A DNA stretch of 64,000 nt, taken from positions 3,162,001 through 3,226,000 of the forward strand of contig JABWDB010000001.1 in the NCBI GenBank assembly GCA_019614645.1, written 5' to 3'. Both the position numbers and the translations under genes were made by a program. This DNA comes from Stratiolaelaps scimitus. Lineage: Eukaryota; Arthropoda; Arachnida; Mesostigmata; Laelapidae. The notes below the pieces were generated by a model. That model was given only the letters and a program-made list of their open reading frames with translations. It had not been told where the DNA came from and did not search any database. Shown piece after piece: positions 50,096 to 62,235 of this stretch (positions are counted from its first letter, which is position 1; each line of letters opens with the position of its first letter).

Positions 50096-51557
50096 ATGTC
50101 AAGAGAGGTGTGCACCGCCAAGTGACGCTAAAGGATCTCTGAGAATGGCCCTACTTATTTTGTACTTTTAAGTGGTCGTAAAGGCAATCAGTTTATCAGG
50201 ATCCGATCGACATCCGGGCATCCCCGATATTTCATCTACTTGCTGAGGAACGAACATTTCAAAAGCTGAACTCCGAAACCATATTCTGTAATGTAATGAT
50301 ATACTCTTCTTAAAGGGTCATTCCGTTTCTCCGTGGTTCCACCACTGATTGTACAATTATATAGTCCAAATAAGTCCCTGTGCGTTCAATGTCACGTAAC
50401 ATTAGAGCAGTTTTGTACTGAAAAATAGCTAGGGCACACTTTGGCGTGTAGACAATGACGCAAGCTTCACTGGGACCATCCATCTCGATCTGTGAGGACC
50501 CCTGAGAAAAATCAATATGGCCCGAGTAGCTGTCTTGATTCAGGTCGGTGAAAATCTCCTCCGCTGTGGGTAATGGTGCAGCCCTTGCGCATATTTCGCG
50601 AGCCCTTGCGCGATTCTATTGTCTGAAACGCCTCAACGAAAACTGAGACATGTCGATCATTAAATTCTCAGCCGACAATGTGTCGAGAAGCGAAGAAGCG
50701 AAGTATTGGATGTCTTAAAATAATCGATAATAGCTTCTCGTAAGTGATAGGTGATACGATAACACGTTATGAGCGTTATGGGCGAACGTATCAGTAGTTA
50801 GTGCCCGGTAGTATGTATTCCCTTAGAATACCACAGTGCACTCCATCAGTGCACTCCAGGCTGGAAAGAGATTGCGTACAGTCTGGGCGTTTCTTGGTAA
50901 TTCACCATCAACCGAATCGCTTTGATGAGCTCCTTGGGGTCGGGCAGCTACCCTGATGAATAGGAATACAATACTTTCTGCGGACTGCCTTTTTAAGTGC
51001 TAACCATATATATGCAATGCCCCATGATGAACGAGTATCCAAGCCACATCCATTCAATTCAAATTGTGTTTTATTAACGAAACTGCTGCTGTACAACGCT
51101 CACATTTTCGCAAAAATATAAGTAGAAATCGTCTCCATGATACAGCCTTTAACCTTTTCATCTAGTTGATCGGCATCGTGTCATCATAAGCTGTTTCTAG
51201 ATGAATCAAATATATTCGACGCGCTATAGTTTATAACGCATGCACTCGTGGATTGCCACATTGATTCAAGTTTCACACTTGCTATCGCTAGAGGTAGTCG
51301 AGTATCATCCAAATGATACCGCACATTGATCTCGTCGACAGCAGGTGACTTTACAAAATACGTGGCAAGTCGAAGCCTTGAAAACGGAGTATTTGCACAA
51401 GATACCTGTACCAAAATGAGCACACGCTGATCGATTACATATATGATGCTCGTAGACGTGAGTGATGGAGCCCATGCTATGAAACGAGTCCTGTTGTGCG
51501 GGGGCATTTCGCGGGGCGTCAATAAATCGCAAGCAGGATCATTTCTGCAAAGAATCG
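50096..51557. other. No recognisable gene
   Basis: Short frames only. A 13-bp unit CAGTGCACTCCAT is doubled near 50834-50859. Nothing else recognised. Confidence 0.5.
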
Positions 51558-51869
51558 TTATCTCGAGGAACCGCTCGAGTGTGACAAGAGTCCTCCCTGA
51601 ATAGCCTTCCAGGCGAATGCATTTCTAAACTTTGCAGACGTCCAATCTACCCCTTTCAAGGAGCAGATCAACATAGGAAATCTGCAGGGAGGCAAGCGGG
51701 CGATTAGATGGATCGTATCAGATAATTCATACGTCGAAGGCAAGGTCACCCGTGGCAAGTTGACCCAGGGCTCCATCAGGTCGGAGGAGGCAATCGGACG
51801 ACGTTCATAAACGGGGCCGTAACGGTCGTAGTCAGTCGTCGGATGTGCATGAGTATACAAAAAGGGCAC
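51558..51869 (-). pseudogene. Possible non-LTR retrotransposon endonuclease fragment
   Basis: The minus-strand frame includes STYELSDTIHLIARL and, about 20 residues on, KGVDWTSAKFRNAF. Non-LTR elements of the jockey/I type end their endonuclease with a SDHxxI box followed by a (V)DWxKFR box; both are recognisable here, with DT in place of DH. Loss of that histidine would kill the enzyme. The rest of the domain and the reverse transcriptase are not seen next to it. Tentative. Confidence 0.45.
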
Positions 51870-52623
51870 TTATAGTATGCCAGCTAATATACAATGAGTT
51901 CCCTACGAACGCGTTGTGGAGCGGGGGGGAGGATACGGGCTATACATCGTGAATCGTCGGAGGAGTCAGAGGCAACTTTCACTAACAAAACCTTGCTCCT
52001 CCCAATCGGATTTAATGTACCTCTATTTATCGTATAATATATGTTCTTTTTCTGCTTCTGCCGGGGAGAATCTGTACATGTTTTATTAGTAACAGGCATT
52101 AACTGCAACTTCGATTCTCTCCAGTTTGACCGTTTATATCAATAAAAGCTCAGGTCAACGCGGCTGATGTGATCCACCATCCAAACTACACTACAAAGCC
52201 GTTGCTGTCTTGCTGTGTGAAAGATGAGGTTATAGCACGGTAGCCTTTGCAAGGTGGATGTTCTAGCCGACCAAACAGCGCACTTTCAACACCTATGCTT
52301 TTTTTAATGCTTTGAAGGCGCTGTTCAATGAGCGTGACCGCCAACCAAGCCGAGGATCAGCCCCGCAAATGAACTGCTTGTTTGCTCAGTGGGAGTCACC
52401 AAATGAGTTGGCGCTTCTATACCTCACGTCGTGATCAAGTTTCAAGTTTCAAAATCAACTTTATTTTCGGAACTGCAATATACATACGCTTTAGTTCTCG
52501 ATAAAATATAAAAATAAAAGGGGTTTGTTTTGCACCTCAGCTCACACTGATACTACAAACATTACATATAAATGTACGATATTCGAAACGAAATTACACA
52601 GTTGATGATATCGCACCAAACAC
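51870..52623. other. Left flank of the BEL element, no gene
   Basis: AT-rich, without an assigned frame. The last five bases before the LTR are AACAC, which do not match the five after the right LTR (ATACA). Confidence 0.6.
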
Positions 52624-53033
52624 TGAGAAATCTCACCTACCCGACGGTCTGTAGGGTAGGTTGCGATAGCGTGATGGTATTCGTGATAGACGGGGTATTC
52701 GTAAATCTGAATTTCACGCTTCGTCAGGATGGTGCTTGATCGTATCCCGTTACCTATCTCTAAAAACAACACGGTTCTTTGGTGCGTACTGATCGCCGTC
52801 TCGTACGTGACTGACTCTCCAGAGACCGGAGAGCGTCTGCTTTATTGTTGCACCAAGGATACAAGTTTGGTGCGAAGTTTGCTGAATGCGTACCTATGTA
52901 CGTGTGTCGCACACACGCTCAGGACAATCGGAGCGTCATAATTATTGTACATTTCATTACAAGTCCCGTGAATGAATTATTGAGCCTTCGATTTCGGCAA
53001 CATTAATGTAATAGAACATCACAATTATTGACA
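52624..53033 (-). repeat. BEL element 3' LTR
   Basis: A 410-bp repeat that differs from 55674-56083 at only two positions. On the minus strand it starts TGTCAATAATTG and ends GATTTCTCA, the TG...CA form of LTRs. Because the element runs on the minus strand, this left copy is the 3' LTR. Confidence 0.95.
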
Positions 53034-53090
53034 GTCCACCCTGCGAGGTATCCGGGACAGGTTACCTCGCACGGATCCGTTTACTAAACA

Positions 53091-55562
53091 TTATACAATT
53101 TCTAACGGACAGAGAAGTTGGGCTGCACGACGGGTGACATAGCCATTTGCGTATTTAATCATATATGTCCGTATTACACCATCTCGTCCGGGGTGGCCTT
53201 CTAGAACGCGAACCAGGTTCCACTTGACTCGAGGGATGTTGTCTTCCTTCAGCAAACACACATCACCGACTGCGATTGTGCGCGGCCGTCCTCTATTGTC
53301 TATGTTCGCAGTGCGTAGCTGAAGCAGATATTCGCGGAACCACCTGGTAGATAGCGATTTGAAGTAGTTCGTCCTTTGAAGGAGCGTCGAACGTAGCTGG
53401 TCGGGGTACGGCTCGTCTGGCACCCTACCATTTGGGCCGAGGTCGTCGAGTGGTATTTCTGAGCAGAGCGCAGACCTGATGGGGCCTCCATGGATGAAGT
53501 TGGCAGGCGTGATCGCTGGCGGGGCGTCCAGGTCACCACTGACGTACGTGAGTGGTCGGTCATTGATCACGGCGGCGAGTTCCGAGACGATGGTCCTGAG
53601 CTCTTCGAAACAAAGGAGACTCCGACCGAGCGTCTTAAAAAGCGCTACCTTAAATTTTCCAACTAGACGTTCGACAAACCCGGTGCGCCACGGCGCGCGA
53701 GGACAGCTGAACGACCATTCAATCCGACGCATTGCGAGCAGTTCGCGAGATGCCGGATCGCGCACTGAGTTAAAGAGCTTCTTGATGTCGGTGGCGGCCT
53801 TGACAAATGAGCGCCCGTTATCAGAGATCAGTCGGGTGCAGCCGGGATGAGTTGCGATGAAGCGACGCAGGGCGAGATGGGTGTCAGTTGCGGTCATCGT
53901 GTGTACCAGTTCAAAATGCACAGCACGGGTGCTTGTGCAAGTGAACAGCGCGACGTAGGCCTTTGCTGTTGCGTCCTTTGTGCGAACGTAAAATGGTCCA
54001 CAAAAGTCCAGTCCCGCCGAATTAAAGGCAACTAAGAGCGTAAGTCGCTCTGGCGGCAGCGGGGCTTGGACCTGGTCGGCAGCGACCCCATGGGCCTTTC
54101 GACAGGTGACGCAACGATGGAGGATCGACTTGATCACCTGCCGGGCTCGGGTAACCCAGAACCGGCGCCGAAGCGCGGAGAGGATGACGTTCACGCCGAA
54201 ATGAGCGTTCACCCGATGATGACGCAAAATGAGCAACCTAGCCAGACGTGACTCTCCCGAGAGTACAATTGGGTGAGTCTCATCATGGCTTAAGTGCCGA
54301 CCCTGCGTCAGTCGGATCTTCACTCGCAACAGGCCATCGTTGTCGAGTAACAGGTTGAAAGAGGCGAGTGGTGACTTTGTCGATGGTCGTTCGCCACTCC
54401 TCACTGCTGCCATTTCGTGCGCGAAGTAGTGATGCTGGGTTACTTTGATCAGCAGTCCTTCGGCGGCTTTGCGGTATTCGACATCCGACGCCATGGGTGG
54501 TATCTCAGCGCCCCTTTCCGTGCGCTGTCGGCACAGTCGGACAAATTTCTGCACCATAACCATGACTCGGATTGCGCTTTCAAGGCTGCTGAATCGGTTG
54601 AGATCGATGACGGCTGCAGCAGTGGTTGCAGCGGCGGCGATGACACGGCGTTCGCAGGCGATGTAAGGTTGTTGTTGATTTTCGGCGGGGCGCAATTTTT
54701 TACACGGCCTGTCTTCTTCACGAAGTTGCAGCCATTCTGGGCCCGACCACCATTCTTGATTAGCCGCAAGTTCCGTAGCCGAGATTCCTCGAGTCGCAAT
54801 ATCCGCAATATTGGACACTCCCGGCAAATGGTACCAGTCGTCCGGAGTTGACAACTGCTGTATCTCAGCTACGCGGTTGCACACAAATGTTTTCCAACGC
54901 GCCGGTTGCTCCGCGGTACACCAGTAGTACGTCGCCGACGAGTCCGTATAATGGAAGACTTTGTCGACCTTGATCATGAGGCGCTCCACTATGAATGACC
55001 GTAGCCTGGCCGTCATCAACGCAGCCATGAGCTCCAGTCGCGGCAGAGTGAGTGTGTTGCGTGGCGCGAGCCGGGACTTGGCTATCAATAGCACGCAGTC
55101 GCTGGTACCATCGGCGTAGTTGGTCTGCAGGTAAGCCGCAGCTGCATAGGCAGCTTCGGACGCGTCCCCGAAAACGTGTAGATGATACGTTTTGACGGGC
55201 TTATTGGACGGACTGTATTGGCGGACGATGCGCAATTCGAGCAAATCGTTGAGCTCCATCGCCCATTTCTTAAATTCTTCGAGTGGTGCGCCTACAATCT
55301 CTTCGTCCCACTTCAGTGATTGACTCCAAAGCTGCTGTATGAGTCGTTTGCCACGGAGGGTGTACGGTACCAACCATCCAATCGGATCGAAAATGGATGC
55401 GACGAATCGCAGCACCATGCGTTTGGTCGCCCTGGAGAGTGAGGTGGTCTGCCTGGCTAGTGACGTAAGCTGGACGCGAAGATGATCGGAAGCCGGAGCC
55501 CATACGACGCCAAGTACCTTCAAAATTGCGCCCTCGTCAGAGCACGCGCCAGCCGACTGCAT
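53091..55562 (-). CDS. pol: BEL/Pao polyprotein, RNase H and integrase part (5'-truncated)
   Basis: An uninterrupted frame; the first ATG is at 55562, giving about 823 residues, and open sequence continues a little upstream without a start. In order: the end of the reverse transcriptase (LKVLGVVWAP); the BEL-specific block SIFDPIGWLVPYT near residue 65; RNase H with HVFGDASEAAY, LPRLELMAAL, YTDSS and IADIATRG, so its acidic residues are present; an integrase zinc-binding region ending HRCVTCRK; the integrase core with GLDFCGPF, ISDNGRSF and GFVERLVG, supplying D, D and E; and a C-terminal domain with VGDVCLLKEDNIPR. The usual GGWER is GFVER here, but the glutamate is kept. The lack of stops fits the recent age of the insertion. 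Without a reverse transcriptase core it cannot copy itself. It ends 57 bp before the 3' LTR. Confidence 0.93.
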   Translation of the reverse strand: MQSAGACSDEGAILKVLGVVWAPASDHLRVQLTSLARQTTSLSRATKRMVLRFVASIFDPIGWLVPYTLRGKRLIQQLWSQSLKWDEEIVGAPLEEFKKWAMELNDLLELRIVRQYSPSNKPVKTYHLHVFGDASEAAYAAAAYLQTNYADGTSDCVLLIAKSRLAPRNTLTLPRLELMAALMTARLRSFIVERLMIKVDKVFHYTDSSATYYWCTAEQPARWKTFVCNRVAEIQQLSTPDDWYHLPGVSNIADIATRGISATELAANQEWWSGPEWLQLREEDRPCKKLRPAENQQQPYIACERRVIAAAATTAAAVIDLNRFSSLESAIRVMVMVQKFVRLCRQRTERGAEIPPMASDVEYRKAAEGLLIKVTQHHYFAHEMAAVRSGERPSTKSPLASFNLLLDNDGLLRVKIRLTQGRHLSHDETHPIVLSGESRLARLLILRHHRVNAHFGVNVILSALRRRFWVTRARQVIKSILHRCVTCRKAHGVAADQVQAPLPPERLTLLVAFNSAGLDFCGPFYVRTKDATAKAYVALFTCTSTRAVHFELVHTMTATDTHLALRRFIATHPGCTRLISDNGRSFVKAATDIKKLFNSVRDPASRELLAMRRIEWSFSCPRAPWRTGFVERLVGKFKVALFKTLGRSLLCFEELRTIVSELAAVINDRPLTYVSGDLDAPPAITPANFIHGGPIRSALCSEIPLDDLGPNGRVPDEPYPDQLRSTLLQRTNYFKSLSTRWFREYLLQLRTANIDNRGRPRTIAVGDVCLLKEDNIPRVKWNLVRVLEGHPGRDGVIRTYMIKYANGYVTRRAAQLLCPLEIV

Positions 55563-55659
55563 ACCACATGTCCTGAGGTACTCCACTACGCCCGGCGAAT
55601 TCGTTTTCGAAATGGCCTACTCTGCAGTGAAGGTGGGTAACGGATTGGTAGTTTATCCT

Positions 55660-55672
55660 GGTCACGGCACCA
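55660..55672 (-). other. BEL element primer-binding site
   Basis: The minus strand reads TGGTGCCGTGACC, one base inside the 5' LTR. It begins with TGG, the complement of a tRNA CCA end. The particular tRNA is not identified. Confidence 0.75.
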
Positions 55673-55673
55673 C

Positions 55674-56083
55674 TGAGAAATCTCACCTACCCGACGGTCT
55701 GTAGGGTAGGTTGCGATAGCGTGATGGTATTCGTGATAGACGGGGTATTCGTAAATCTGAATTTCACGCTTCGTCAGGATGGTGCTTGATCGTATCCCGT
55801 TACCTATCTCTAAAGACAACACGGTTCTTTGGTGCGTACTGATCGCCGTCTCGTACGTGACTGACTCTCCAGAGACCGGAGAGCGTCTGCTTTATTGTTG
55901 CACCAAGGATACAAGTTTGGTGCGAAGTTTGCTGAATGCGTACCTATGTACGTGTGTCGCACACACGCTCAGGACAATCGGAGCGTCATAATTATTGTAC
56001 ATTTCATTACAAGTCCCGTGAATGAATTATTGAGCCTTCGATTTCGGCAACATTAATGTAATAGAACATCACAATTATTAACA
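55674..56083 (-). repeat. BEL element 5' LTR
   Basis: 410 bp, identical to 52624-53033 except A/G near 55815 and A/G at 56080. On the minus strand it starts TGTTAATAATTG. It should contain the promoter of the element. Confidence 0.95.
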
Positions 56084-57638
56084 ATACATATGTGCACAAT
56101 ATAATATCATTTACACATTACAGTATCAACAATAGCCGTGTAGCCGTAACCCTTATCACAATTATTTCATCGTGTTTATAAAAAATCCTTTTGCCACCTC
56201 TGCAAACTTTTTTGCTGAATAAGTGATTCGAAGCGAACCATACGAGGTGACACGCGTTCAGGTTTTTACAACATAGTATGTTGTCACTATTTTACGATCA
56301 ACGGCCAGCACAGTAAAGCAGGTATCGAGAACAGGCTAAAGGTCGCCCATATCCACGATGTCACCTGCGACTCAGCCATTTATTGCAATACCAGATCCGT
56401 ATGTGATGACATATCACATAGTTTCCCTGAGTGTCAAGCGATTTACATCCACACGTGCGCGTTTTCCTGACGCACAACAGCCTGCCATTCCATGAAGCAA
56501 AGAAGATTGGTTGATTTCAATACGAGATCTTGTGCAGAGCGGAAAGTCTATTGAAGGTCGTTACTTTGAGGATGTCACTGGGTATTCCTAAAATGAAAAA
56601 ATATATTTTCTATAATATGCTTTCGAAATTCCTAATCTTTATATAACCCTTTAATTTACTTATGGACTTGACTGAAATCTTTATATTATATCATATACTC
56701 CTTAATAAAAGAGTTTTGTTATTACAAATATATAGTGTGTGTGTGTGTGAAACCGTTCAGTACCGGAAACATTGTCCACAAATATTGTTGACTAAGGGGT
56801 GCTTTTTTGTACGTTATAGAAGAGAACTCAATGAAATCGAGGTATTGTAGTTCGATCAGCGATAGCCTTTTGCACAGCTGTCACAGCTATCGTAAATCGT
56901 CACGCGGATTATTTTGACAAGAATAATATATATATATATATATATATATATTGTGCAAAGCCGGATGAGCTGCATTGAGGAATCTCTCGAGTCTAACCTA
57001 GCCAATCGTCCCATTTCCTCTGTTTGCTTTTATCCTCTGCAATATCGTTGAGCTAGACGAAACGTCTGCGAGTAGAGAATGCACGGATGAGCCAGGACAC
57101 ACCACCGCGATCAGCAGCACCCCGGCGTTTCATGCTCCTCGCATGTTCTCCATCCTCGTATTATTATTATAATAGTAATTGTAGGTTAGCATTGTGCAAA
57201 CGATGTGCGCGCTCGAGCGTGGTGGTGCAGGGCCGGCGCCGAGAATACAACGGACAGGCACGTTTCATGTGGTGACTAGAGCTCCTAGACAGTACACGCT
57301 CCCCGATCTGACCATACCATACCATCGGGTTACAACAACTTCGACGGCTGAACTGCCGCACCCGTATCGGGCTCTAACGACGGCTGGTGATGCGAAGGCG
57401 AGCTCCGGAGCTGCTGTTCCCGGCGGAACAAGAGAGCGAGCGAGAGAGAGAATCCACACCACGTTCCTCGCGTCCGTAACAAATATGAATAGATGATACA
57501 TTGTCGACTAGCGAGTGAGTTGCCTTGGGCAGCTGTCGAAATGAAACAACGTGCTGGAGTCTCTATGGCCAGGACGAGGCAAGCACGAGGAACGCACCGA
57601 CAATCTAACAAATATATGACTATGTGCATACACTAATA
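56084..57638. other. No recognisable gene
   Basis: AT-rich with a GT run near 56733-56748 and the AT run below. The frames at 57087-57629 overlap on both strands and are unassigned. Confidence 0.5.
56926..56951. repeat. (AT)n microsatellite
   Basis: Uninterrupted AT run of about 26 bp. Confidence 0.9.
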
Positions 57639-57884
57639 TTTTTTTCAGCTGGCTCTCAGCTGTTTTTTCCTATGTAACAGACCCCCGGAGCTTAACCTTT
57701 AGTACGGCTACTTTGAGAACCTATCGGGACCACCTTTTCTTGCCGATCCCATATCTGGATCCCATACCTCCACGAATAAAGAAAGATGATAAAGCACTCC
57801 ACAGATTCGCCAAAGCGTCTGGATTTGCACCCCATCGCCCCTGTCCAGCAGACAAACATCTCCACCATAATAGACCATCATGGG
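57639..57884 (-). mobile_element. tRNA-derived SINE (family 1), second copy
   Basis: Same orientation and layout as 13615-13874. The tail end (plus-strand T run, then CAGCTGGCTCTCAGCTG), the block GCTTAACCTTTAGTA, and AAAGAAAGATGATAAAG all match. The tRNA-like head is more diverged (ATGGTCTATTATGGTGGAG). Clear substitutions throughout and no perfect target duplication suggest an older insertion. Confidence 0.82.
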
Positions 57885-58653
57885 AACACATACTTCGATA
57901 TAGATATTTATTACCATTAGAATCAACGCCTAGCATTGTGCGTATTATTTATTTTGCATTGTGGCCACGTCACGACATAACGAAAACTATAGTACAAAGT
58001 TTGGCCTTCTACGGAGGCGGTCGTAGGTTGTGTGCTCCAGGGAAACTGGTCCTTTTGCTGGTTCTCGGGTGATATGGGCAACTGTAAGATAACGATGGGC
58101 GTGCGCGTGCATCCCTCTGTGCTTTGAAGTGTCACATATGAACACAAGGTTCTACCGAACCTAGAACCTTGTGCGAGTTCAATCTGTGGCACTCCTGTGA
58201 CTCACGTATTTGCGTCGACACACAAAGCGTTTAGCTCGGAAGGCGGTTTCTCGCTGGCCGAGCTGCGAACGAAGTTGTTACCGGCGAGGCTTCCTCTCTC
58301 TGGTCGCTGTTATGTGATTATTTTTGGTTAGATTCACGTTACACAGATGCTCGATCTCTCGCACGACTGCATTAGAGGCCGCGATAGCCGACGACCCGTA
58401 TGGGTGCCACTACGCCCGAGGTATCAACCTTCAGCAGGGCGGTTCAACATCTACCAATCCTTAGGGGGGAAGTATGGAGGAAGAAAGAAGAGGTGACTAA
58501 GTTGGCGGACTGTATTACGTTTATACCGCTCGCTTCCTCACGGAGCACCAAGCAGTAAAACCGAAAAGGCGTCAATAGGGACTGACGACTAATACGGCTA
58601 TGGCGAATCCGGAACTCCAGCCAGTAATGGTGATGCTGAAGTAGTCCAGTAGG
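57885..58653. other. No recognisable gene
   Basis: Short frames only. A palindrome-like CACAAGGTTCTACCGAACCT lies near 58142-58161. Confidence 0.5.
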
Positions 58654-58817
58654 CAGAGCTTCTTTCTGTTCTTGATATCCATTTCACTGAGCAGCTTCGC
58701 CTTTCAGAAGCGATTGCGGATAAGCTTAATAGACACTTCACCACCATTGGACCCCCAACTGTGTCTATCCTCGACGTTAAATCTGACGTGCGGGGGGCCG
58801 GGCTGGCGGAAATCTGA
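58654..58817 (+). pseudogene. Non-LTR retrotransposon fragment (endonuclease-RT linker)
   Basis: The plus-strand frame reads LDIHFTEQLRLSEAIADKLN, then RHFTTIGPPTVSILDV, and ends at TGA. In LINE polyproteins the linker between endonuclease and reverse transcriptase commonly reads (A)IADALNxHFxxIG. The match is short but specific. No catalytic motif is found beside it, so this is a small remnant, and the call is tentative. Confidence 0.5.
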
Positions 58818-60255
58818 CGCACTGATTGGGATCACCGTTCCGGCTAAATCATATCAGCGCTCTTGAGGTTTAGTTATTCCTCGAGTGCACTAAGCTGGTC
58901 GGGGGTGCAGGGCAAAAAAAGCTCCATGTGTGCTCCTAAACGAAAGCGCCTCTGCTCTCGCTCGTCCGCCATCGAGTGCGATCAACCTGTCGGGCTACTG
59001 TGGTCAGTTTCCTGTCAAGCTTAAGGATTATTCCGTTCTTTAAACGTGGGCGGCTGCCAACTACCGCGCCATGTATTTGGTCGCCCTTCTTCTGTAAGGT
59101 CTCTGGGAAATTGGTGATTGGCGGATCGCCAATTTCCGATTGCCGCCACCGCTAGCTGCTCCAATCGCCGCCCCACCACGTACAGAGTTCCTTTCGTCAC
59201 CAGCGAATCCTGCTGACCCTGCCCTAGCCTACCGGCTACCAACAATCTGGAGTTTGATCGCTCAGGGCAACGGCAAAACCGTATAGCATCGTGTTGTATA
59301 ATGTGTTCTAACGAGGACTTGAGCGGAAACTATGCTCTAGTTCCGCCAATAAAGCAAATTTATTTTATACTGGAGTTATCGCGACGTCACAGTTTATCGA
59401 ATGAATAGTCGGATGTAGCGGCGCCAGCAAATGTACATATTTCATGCAATCTGTGAAAACAACGCGTTTACAGCATAGACCGCGAATGGTAGCACCGTGC
59501 CGGAACACGGCACAGCTCGCCATTGACATGCAAAAACCTTGTAGTTATTCGACAGTCAGGCATCGCGAACAGGAGGTCGGAATAGTCGTCGTTGCAAAAG
59601 CTGTGTCCGAGATTTTTTTTGCTATCCGCGAGAATCAGTGACGAGCTGGCTTGGCTTATTGTTGCTTGTTGCCCCTGTGGTTGACTGTGTCTTATCTCGA
59701 GGGTTCTTTTGTTTATGCTTAGTAAGAATACTCTGCTGCGGATTTGCAAATGTCCCATTACATGTAACTTCTGGCGTGGCACTCGAAAACCCGACTATCT
59801 CTCTCTCTCTCTCTCTACCCTTTTTAATCTTCCGGTTGTGTATTTAAGAGATAACTAACATAAGAGGAATATGTGTATTGTATTTAACTACACGGACAGG
59901 CGATAATCAAAAGGTTCAGGTTACCCGAAACAAAGAGCTCTGTATAGACAATGTGTGTAACATTGATGTTATCCCCAAGTTATTCACCGTTGCAGGAGAG
60001 CCCTGTGGTCTGAGCTTGCGCTATCTGCTAAACTCACAGAGTAAGCTTTCTCTACCGATCTATCCCTCGAGGCGTTCTCAAACTCGATATCGCGACATTG
60101 AGTGATACAATATACATCTGTTGTCTATGTATTTCCCTGTGGTTCCGCGCAGCATACTAATATTGGCCCTATATGAGTTCGAGTTGACGAACATATGTTA
60201 CTAACAGTGGTGTAGCATTGTTTCAATCTGTCAATATATGTGACTAATCCTTATG

Positions 60256-60256
<1 letters not shown>

Positions 60257-60289
<33 letters not shown>
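60257..60289. repeat. (TA)n microsatellite
   Basis: Uninterrupted TA run of about 33 bp. Confidence 0.92.
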
Positions 60290-60523
60290 CACCAATAATA
60301 GTAATCATCATAGTAGTCTTGCTCATGTGGCAACAGCAATTCAACAGCCAGGATGCTGATGTTGCCGATAATAATGATCATGATGATGCTAATACCGACG
60401 ATTGGTAGAACAGACAGAACCGAACAGTCCGATGGCAACCGAAGCAGCGAGCGACGACAATCACTTCGCCCCATTCGTTTCACTTTCCTTCTTTACCCCT
60501 TTGCTATGTTACTTTGTATCTAT

Positions 60524-60550
60524 CTCCCTCCCTCCCTCCCTCCCTCTCTC
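60524..60550. repeat. (CTCC)n/(CT)n simple repeat
   Basis: Five CTCC units passing into CT units, at the start of the pyrimidine-rich block. Confidence 0.9.
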
Positions 60551-62217
60551 TATCTCTCATCTGGTCAGCGTGTGGCGGCGCCAGAGCGTCGGTCGTCTTC
60601 TTGACGCTGCCGCCCATTTTTTCCTGTCTTTTTGCCGGACTTCCCCGCCATATCTCCCTTCACTTCGTACTTGCTCCCTTCTCCCATCTACGCCCGAAGC
60701 CCAACCCCGCACGCTCCAACCCGATCCTGGTGGCTGATGCGTCTACACGAGACGCGCCGACGTCCCGCATCCGTCCGTCAGCCCCCATCCAGTCTTACGC
60801 CAGCCTGTCCTTTTTCCTTTTCTTTTTGTTCTGTTGTTTTTTTTTTGTCGAGCCCCGATCGTGCTCCGCCTTTTCAACCCGCCATGTGTCTCTCGTTGCC
60901 TTACTTATGGTGTTTCTTTTTGTTTTGTTTTTTTATCTCTCTTGTCCGCCTCAGTCCGCACTTGCCCTGCCTCGAAACGGGGTAAAGTAGCTCCTCCGAT
61001 ATAGCCCCCCCCCACATAGTGTCTCTCATGTTCGAGTCGGCCAGCTACTCCACACACGGCCTCGTTGTCGCTTTCTTCGTACCAGTCGCAGTCGCTGGAG
61101 CCGTCTCCTCAACTGTCGTCGCACCATGGCCGCTGCCCCCGCCGCCGCCTTCTGATTGATTGCACTTCTACAGCTCCTGCAGCCGACGCTTCTGGTAGCC
61201 CCTTCGGCTACTTCTATGTGTTCGTTTTCGTCGTTCCATGATTCTTCTTAGTTCTGCTCAGTTCCGTCCGTAAGCTCTCCCCCCTTGTTGCAGTGTTATC
61301 TTGTTTTCTCCACTGGCCCTTACCCCCCGACCTTACGATCTCCTTAACCCTCTCGTCATCCGTTTCACGACGCCGCTAGATGATACAATTGAAACGGCAA
61401 TACGATTCTGCTACACTAATTTTTCCACGGTGAAATCCTGCCGTCTGCCATATTGTCACCTTTAATTCCGAGTGTTATCCTGTCCATTGTTGGCCAGGGC
61501 TGACCTTCGTGTCGTGAAGATTCCCCTCCCGGCAACATCGATCATTGCTACCGAAACGTCGACAGTGCCACTGACGGCTAAAGCTGAGAAACGATTGTAC
61601 AGCGTTGTCCAGTGGGTATTTCCTCGTCGGTATGTCTATACTACATGTGCTAGCTATGAGTTGCAATTTGAAAAATTCTCAACTGCTGTTAAAATCATCA
61701 CTAAACATGTCATGCTTGCCCAGCTAATATTCATCGTTTATGGGGAAAGTTGTGCTTGCAAACTGCGACGCAATATCAAAATACTTTATTCAGTCCGATA
61801 CAGAATTGTTCAAACAACTCGAAACTTAAAAGAAAAGTTCACTGACCGAACGTTTCGAACGAGCATATTTATGACCAGCGACGCATCAGCTCATAGACAC
61901 GTATACCTAGATGTACATAGGCACCAATAAATACCTATATCTATATATACATATAGACACTTCGACATCAAAACACCAAAAAAATTTTGTTCTGGATCGC
62001 TCCCTGCATTTTTTATTACACAATATATCGTTCGCATGCGCAGACGTCAAATGTACACGCAAGATGTGTCTCTCCAGTAACAATGTTCCGAAAACGTTCG
62101 CGTTCACGGTTAAAATTTTTTTTTTCAATAAAATTAAGTTCAATATAGTTCAAATGAATATAATACTATTCCAATCAGAGAAAATCGCCAGCTTAGGCGG
62201 ATAGAGAATAATATACT

Positions 62218-62235
62218 ATTATTATTATTATTATT
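62218..62235. repeat. (TTA)6 microsatellite
   Basis: Six TTA units, with imperfect units continuing to about 62256. Confidence 0.88.

Larger units (their letters stand above)
52624..56083 (-). mobile_element. BEL/Pao LTR retrotransposon, internally deleted
   Basis: 3,460 bp with two 410-bp LTRs around 2,640 bp. The internal part encodes only the RNase H and integrase half of a BEL/Pao polyprotein. Gag, the aspartic protease and the reverse transcriptase catalytic part are absent, whereas complete BEL elements usually run 5.5-8 kb. The near identity of the LTRs (two differences in 410) shows recent insertion. A primer-binding site lies one base after the 5' LTR. Moving would require proteins from an intact relative. 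No five-base target duplication is visible, so later rearrangement or recombination between copies is possible. Confidence 0.93.

Noticed and set aside
60402..60990. Two overlapping frames in pyrimidine-rich DNA
   Set aside because: The predicted products are low-complexity Pro, Ser and Phe runs caused by CT-rich sequence.
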